A stretch of 10,294 bases of DNA, taken from the NCBI GenBank assembly GCA_038230275.1, contig JBBRNO010000191.1:1-10294 (forward strand). The letters run 5' to 3'. Source of the stretch: JANXXV01 sp038230275 (lineage in GTDB: Bacteria; Acidobacteriota; Terriglobia; Bryobacterales; Bryobacteraceae). Each line of letters starts with the position of its first letter. Positions within the stretch are counted from its first letter, which is position 1. Positions 7,098-10,294 of the stretch are shown piece by piece. The notes beneath the pieces were generated by a model. The model did not search any database. It was given only the letters and a program-made list of their open reading frames with translations, and was not told where the DNA came from. The translations under genes and the position numbers were made by a program.

Positions 7098-8120
7098 GTT
7101 CCGGGCATGCCGGGCGAGCACCCTCCCGAAGACCTCCGCGCTGTCAGCGAGATCGATGCCTTCTTCCTTGAGAAGCGATGTGGTCGCCTCATTCTGAAAC
7201 GTCTGATCGAGAGCAAGATGCGGCAGAAAGTGAGAGAGTGAGCGGAGCATGAGCCTATCTACTCCGCGCGCGCCATTGCTCAGAACGAGCTCAGCAAATC
7301 GTTCGAATCTTTCGAGGGATACCATCGAGGGCTGCGGCGCTCCCAGGGATGAAAAAGCCATCTCGATCAGTTGCCCGACGCGAATCGCCCCGCGTTTGCC
7401 GGCGCAGATGTTGAACACCGCCCCGGGGCGGAAATGCCGCTCAAACAGCGCGTCCAACGCGGCGCCGGCCCAGCGTTCGTCGATCAGGTCCACGCAGCCA
7501 TTAGGAAGCGCCGGCATCATGGGGAACCGGTTGTGCGGAATCATACGAAGCGCCTGTTGCAGATAGCTGGTGCCCTCGCCAGCTAAAGAACTGAGGCGAA
7601 AGATGGCAGCCGGAATCTCGTCCATCGATGCAAACACAAGGGCTTCCGCTTCGTGCTTGGACTCTTCATAGGTGTTCACGAATCCGGCTATGTTGGAGTG
7701 CTCGCGTTCCCGTAATTCCCCGGTATCCCGGCCCATTATGTACGCCGTGCTGAGGAAGGCGAAGCCGCGCAACCCCTTCACATCCCTAGCCAGAGCCAGC
7801 ATGGTTCGAGTTCCTTCAGTATTGGTCGCGCGTGCTTCTTCGAGGGGATGGCTGAATCGAATATCGGCGCCACAGTGAACGATGTCGGTAATCGAGCCCG
7901 CAAGCCGATGCCGTACGGAAGGGGACAGACCCAACTGCGGCGATTTGAGATCCCCCACCAGCGCCGAAACCCGGGGATGGGGGTAAACTTTTTGCACATC
8001 CCGGACCAGAACCGTTACTTCGCGCCTCGGGTCTGCTCCGAGAAGTAAAGGAAGCCAGCGCCGCCCGATGGTTCCCGTGGAGCCGGTCAGCAAAACATGC
8101 GATGTCAGAATATCGTGCAC
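7056..8120 (-). CDS. NAD-binding_4-type reductase (extended SDR, thioester/acyl reductase-like), 354 aa
   Basis: Extended short-chain dehydrogenase with Rossmann fold. The N-terminus holds the NAD(P)-binding TGSTGTIGR (12-20). GDL (56-58), HCGADIRF (82-89), FLSTAYIMG (122-130, with the catalytic Ser/Thr) and YEESK (151-155, catalytic Tyr-Lys) follow. The sequence resembles the NAD_binding_4 / Male_sterility group, which includes thioester reductase domains of carboxylic acid reductases and fatty-acyl-CoA reductases, but as a free-standing protein with no adenylation or carrier domain. The likely reaction is reduction of an acyl thioester or of an NDP-sugar-like ketone; the substrate is not shown. 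The start is GTG at 8118-8120, with GAGG close upstream and an in-frame TGA a few codons before, so no longer start exists. The 3' end overlaps the glycosyltransferase by 42 bp. The two genes converge and so do not share an operon. Intact. Confidence 0.82.
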   Translation of the reverse strand: MHDILTSHVLLTGSTGTIGRRWLPLLLGADPRREVTVLVRDVQKVYPHPRVSALVGDLKSPQLGLSPSVRHRLAGSITDIVHCGADIRFSHPLEEARATNTEGTRTMLALARDVKGLRGFAFLSTAYIMGRDTGELREREHSNIAGFVNTYEESKHEAEALVFASMDEIPAAIFRLSSLAGEGTSYLQQALRMIPHNRFPMMPALPNGCVDLIDERWAGAALDALFERHFRPGAVFNICAGKRGAIRVGQLIEMAFSSLGAPQPSMVSLERFERFAELVLSNGARGVDRLMLRSLSHFLPHLALDQTFQNEATTSLLKEEGIDLADSAEVFGRVLARHARNLSREAIPARELIR

Positions 8121-8276
8121 CGCCTCTTCTAGTTTGTGTCATTCCGTAGCGAAAATCTTGCACTTTGCGAGCCTGGGATTCGGGAGTTTCCGCAGAGGCC
8201 CTGCAGCGCTCCGGTGCAAATTGACAGTTGGCGCTCATTCGTCCAATTTCGCCTGTAAGATTGCGAGCCGTTCCGA

Positions 8277-8961
8277 TTAGGCGGCGAGCGCAGCCCACCT
8301 GATCGTGGGCGTCGTCGCCTTACGCCCTCCCAACTTGCCGATCTTGTACTTCCCCTTCTTGATCTTCTTCGCCAGTTCGATACGAGCACCACGTCCACAG
8401 CATCGGACGCAGCCGCTGTTTGGCCCTTCGATGCTCCTGCTCGATCAAGCATTTGCTGCTGCGCAGGAATACCCGCTTCTGTAACTGCCACTATACTTCA
8501 GATTCGCCACAGGTTGATGGGACGCTGCATGCGCATTCAGCGCGATCTTTGCGGTACCCTCTGCGCCTTCATCGCCTTACGCAGAAACGCTTTGGCCGCA
8601 TTTACATCCCGATGCCGACTCAAATAGAAATCTACTGTCTTACCTGCCGTGTCGACCACCCGATACAAGTACACCGATGCTCCACGCACCTTCACCTCAG
8701 TTTCGCCCGTGCGCCGCGAGCCGCCCACCGGCCGGCCTGACGTTGCCACCGCTGCTCGAAGTCCGGCGTGTAGCGCTGCACCCACCTCGATATCGTTGTG
8801 TGCGCCATCGGAATTCTGCGTTCGCCCATCATGCTGACCAGAACCCGATAACTGAGCTTGAAGCTCAGGGACCAGCGGACCCACAACACCACGATCTCCT
8901 GATCGAAGTGGCGACCTTTGAACAGTTGCTCTACCAGTACGAATGGCGATCTGTCTATCAT
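8277..8961 (-). pseudogene. IS6-type transposase, decayed (five frame segments, catalytic Asp codons lost)
   Basis: Homology can be followed across five minus-strand frame segments. They are LFKGRHFDQEIVVLWVRW to HTTISRWVQRYTPDFEQRW (start ATG 8961); GSRRTGETEVKVRG and LYRVVDTAGKTVDFYLSRH to the stop at 8537; LNAHAASHQPVANLK; LRSSKCLIEQEHRRAKQRL; and IELAKKIKKGKYKIGKL to the TAA at 8277-8279. These match the order of an IS6/IS26-like transposase, so at least four frame changes have accumulated. The first catalytic Asp (family motif DET-x-x-KV) is Gly (GGC at 8705-8707) and the second (LDGYAASH) is Asn (AAT at 8535-8537). Only the Glu in IEQEH remains. The element is dead, and terminal repeats could not be identified. 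The 156 bp between it and the reductase start hold nothing recognisable. Confidence 0.85.
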
Positions 8962-9004
8962 CGCTGACGCTGGGCCTCGCTTGCGCCAGAACCATTTAAA
9001 GTTG

Positions 9005-9046
9005 GTCAGGGAGCATCGGCTGCGAGAGCGGCCGACACTCCCTGAC
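9005..9046. repeat. 42-bp stem-loop with GAGA loop
   Basis: The arms GTCAGGGAG (9005-9013) and CTCCCTGAC (9038-9046) pair perfectly. Inside a CA/CA internal loop, TCGGCTGC (9016-9023) pairs with GCGGCCGA (9028-9035) with one G-U pair, closing a GAGA (GNRA-type) loop on the plus strand. On the minus strand the internal loop becomes two G-U pairs, giving a long nearly continuous helix with a UCUC loop. No T-run follows on either strand, so it does not look like an intrinsic terminator. It lies 44 bp upstream of the dead IS6 transposase start and may belong to that element's end or be an independent palindromic repeat. Confidence 0.7.
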
Positions 9047-9169
9047 TGGCTTAGGCGTAGTGACGGCAATCCGTTCGATGGATTGACATCGCTTGTAACG
9101 CTGGGGTGCTCGCGTTACCGTTCGAATCTGATTGGAGCAGCGGCCACACCTCAACTCGATCCACTTCAA

Positions 9170-9364
9170 TTACTTATGTTCTTGGGATTTCTGATGGGCT
9201 GCCTTCGAAGCCTCGTGTGCTTTCCCAGAGTGCTCATGGGCTGTTGTCGAGTGTTTCTAACCAGCTTCATGGTCGCTCTTACCGTGGTGATCCGCAGCCG
9301 ATCGGTGTGCCTTGGCCGCATTGTCGTGGTGCTCTGCTGCCTTGTTATGAGCGTCTTTCGCCAT
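9170..9364 (-). pseudogene. Small His/Ala-rich protein gene with central amber codon
   Basis: The ATG at 9362-9364 has a strong AGGAGA 6 nt upstream. The frame reads MAKDAHNKAAEHHDNAAKAH, then RSAADHHGKSDHEAG, a TAG at 9257-9259, and then in the same frame KHSTTAHEHSGKAHEASKAA, HQKSQEHK and TAA at 9170-9172. The repeated Ala-His-x-x-A and HS-x-x-AHE pattern continues unchanged across the TAG. This shows one 64-codon gene with a nonsense codon at position 36, probably from CAG (Gln), since families of this type carry Gln, Lys or Glu there. The product would be a short, amphipathic helical, cytoplasmic His/Ala/Lys-rich protein. I recall similar small uncharacterised proteins in Proteobacteria and Acidobacteriota, but know of no function. 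A 35-aa truncated product could still be made. The 123 bp between its end and the hairpin hold no gene. Confidence 0.65.
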
Positions 9365-9370
9365 TATCGT

Positions 9371-9376
9371 TCTCCT
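9371..9376 (-). promoter_or_regulatory. Shine-Dalgarno AGGAGA of the His/Ala-rich gene
   Basis: AGGAGA on the minus strand, 6 nt before the ATG at 9364. It decides this start over the longer reading that begins with MGVSLGGLQNH further upstream. Confidence 0.7.
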
Positions 9377-9618
9377 TTGTGGAACGGCACAATCTTGCTG
9401 ATTCTGCCTGTTCACCCCAATGTGCAGCAATTCATCACCCATAATGTGGTTTTGAAGACCACCAAGCGAGACCCCCAATCGGATGAGCGGATCAAGCGCT
9501 TAAAACCGGGTTGCTTAGATACCATTCCAAGAGTGTTTCTCGGTGCCGGAAGCTCTGAAGTGGCGGAGCGTAGATAACAACCCGTAGAGCGGATTAGGGT
9601 GTTCCTGCAGCGGTACGC

Positions 9619-9771
9619 TTAATTCGAGATCGATTTTTCTGTCCCCTCCTCATGCCATTTCGCGATCGCGGCCCTGGACACAATAAAACGCTTTCCGATG
9701 CGTATAAACGGGATCAGGCCATCCCTTAGCTTCTTACGTTCTGAAAGCTGAACAAAAAGAGTCAAACACTT
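9619..9771 (-). pseudogene. Fragment of excisionase-type HTH (HTH_17/MerR-like) domain
   Basis: The frame KLRDGLIPFIRIGKRFIVSR continuing AAIAKWHEEG up to TAA 9619-9621 is the second half of the compact helix-turn-helix domain of excisionases and related DNA-binding proteins (family pattern R-x-G-x-IP-x-x-RIGKR-x-x-V-x-x-AI-x-x-W). The expected first half, with the recognition helix, is missing. The sequence before it (LTLFVQLSER) does not fit, and no ATG start is present. The fragment begins directly after the TGA of the winged-helix gene and in the same frame, so it could be an extension by readthrough. More likely a deletion joined the two. It suggests a vanished integrase/excisionase-type element in this region. 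Confidence 0.55.
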
Positions 9772-10294
9772 TCAGGCCGCCTCCAGTAGCTGAATGATGT
9801 TCTGAATAGAAGTGTCAGCTTTATGAAAAGCCGTTTCGAGTTTGCTTTTGGGGCGTGACGCGGCATCTGGTTGATGGTGAAAGAGGCTGTTGGCAAGAGG
9901 GCCGCAGAGTTGTTTATGGAAGAGCACGAACATGAGGGCGACCTTGGTTCCTTTCTCGGAGAGCCTGTAGGCATAGCGTTTGCCGACGCGTTCCAGAAGT
10001 CCATGCGCTTTGAGTTTACGCAGATCGTAGCGAAGTTGATTCAGTCCGTATCGGTCGGCAGTGATTCCGAAGGTAGTAATCACGGCGGCGTGGATGTCTT
10101 TTGCTCGCCAGCCACCCACCGTTGTGCCGCCGTGCAGCAAAACCTCCATGAGGCGGATCATGCGGGTGTCGTGGATTTTGATGCCGGGGAACTTCGCGGT
10201 CCCGGCGGTGATGGGCAAAGCCAGACGTTGCAGCAGTGGAAAGTCGACGTGAACGTTGAGGCACTGGGCCTGGAAGCCGGCGAAACGGTCGGTG
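9772..10294 (-). CDS. Winged-helix-domain protein, C-terminal 173 aa (5' end outside window)
   Basis: The frame is open to the right edge (TDRFAGFQAQCLNVHVDFPL), so the first in-window start codons are not the true start. The readable part holds PGIKIHDTRMIRLMEVLLHG, then KDIHAAVITTFG, LNQLRYDLRKLKAHGLLERV and KRYAYRLSEKGTKVALMFVL. The pattern of helix, Leu-rich recognition helix (LRYDLRKLKAHGL) and beta wing (YRLSEKG) is a winged helix like those in MarR/ArsR-type proteins. I recall full proteins of about 450-500 aa with this C-terminal domain, uncharacterised and often seen near mobile elements in soil bacteria. It could be a DNA-binding protein, but no function is established. It ends at TGA 9772-9774, followed in frame by the excisionase fragment. 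Confidence 0.75.
   Translation of the reverse strand, partial: TDRFAGFQAQCLNVHVDFPLLQRLALPITAGTAKFPGIKIHDTRMIRLMEVLLHGGTTVGGWRAKDIHAAVITTFGITADRYGLNQLRYDLRKLKAHGLLERVGKRYAYRLSEKGTKVALMFVLFHKQLCGPLANSLFHHQPDAASRPKSKLETAFHKADTSIQNIIQLLEAA

Noticed and set aside
9095..9118. GTAACGC/GCGTTAC hairpin as terminator of the His/Ala-rich gene
   Set aside because: Seven-bp stem with a 10-nt loop, no T-run on the minus strand and about 50 bp from the stop codon; could be chance.
860..9259. Amber codon reassigned to an amino acid in this organism
   Set aside because: TAG also ends apparently complete genes (glycosyltransferase stop at 7095-7097), the interrupted residues differ (Trp in one case), and one interruption is TAA.
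1..10294. CRISPR array, tRNA or rRNA genes, defence system
   Set aside because: No regularly spaced repeats, no cloverleaf-like or rRNA-like sequence, and no nuclease, helicase, toxin or methylase motifs were seen.

Overview
The window is a gene-poor, repair-scarred accessory segment of a moderately GC-rich (roughly 55-60% by eye) bacterial genome. Three protein families recalled from memory point to Acidobacteriota, Solibacter/Bryobacter-like: the secreted protein at 1134-2180, the periplasmic protein at 4056-4668, and the winged-helix protein at the right edge. This placement is an inference; no marker gene is present.

Layout, left to right. (1) 2-1180 (+): 3' part of an IS1380-type transposase with an amber codon in place of a conserved Trp. 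Its right end cuts into (2) a secreted protein gene on the minus strand (1134-2180), which also has an ochre codon just after its signal peptide. (3) 2337-4055: a complete IS1182-type insertion sequence with 12-bp perfect terminal inverted repeats, CTAG target copies and an apparently intact 482-aa transposase. Removing it restores a 12-bp perfect palindrome as target. (4) 4056-4668 (+): remains of a periplasmic protein gene, whose conserved C-terminal motif lies in another frame past a stop. (5) 6050-4590 (-): an operon-like run joined by ATGA overlaps: a 75-aa unknown, a sterol desaturase/fatty acid hydroxylase, and a signal-peptide protein (DUF547-like start) that has decayed. (6) 6051-6398: no convincing gene; possible intron-leader-like sequence. 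(7) 6399-7097 (+): intact TIGR04283-like glycosyltransferase, overlapping tail to tail with (8) an intact NAD-binding_4-type reductase (7056-8120, -). (9) 8277-8961 (-): a dead IS6-type transposase spread over five frame segments, with both catalytic Asp codons lost. (10) 9005-9046: a strong stem-loop. (11) 9170-9364 (-): a small His/Ala-rich protein gene with an amber codon in the middle. (12) 9619-9771 (-): fragment of an excisionase-type DNA-binding domain, in frame after the stop of (13) a winged-helix protein truncated by the window edge (9772-10294, -).

No gene was recognised in 2181-2332, 8121-8276, 9047-9169 or 9377-9618. No tRNA, rRNA or CRISPR array was seen.

Functionally, the intact core is the desaturase/hydroxylase, the glycosyltransferase and the reductase. 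Together they could modify a lipid or lipid-linked glycan, but nothing in the sequence proves that they act together. I see no clear new defence or other system. The most informative signals are the reconstructable gene disruptions, the palindrome-targeted IS, the coupled desaturase operon and the 9005 hairpin.
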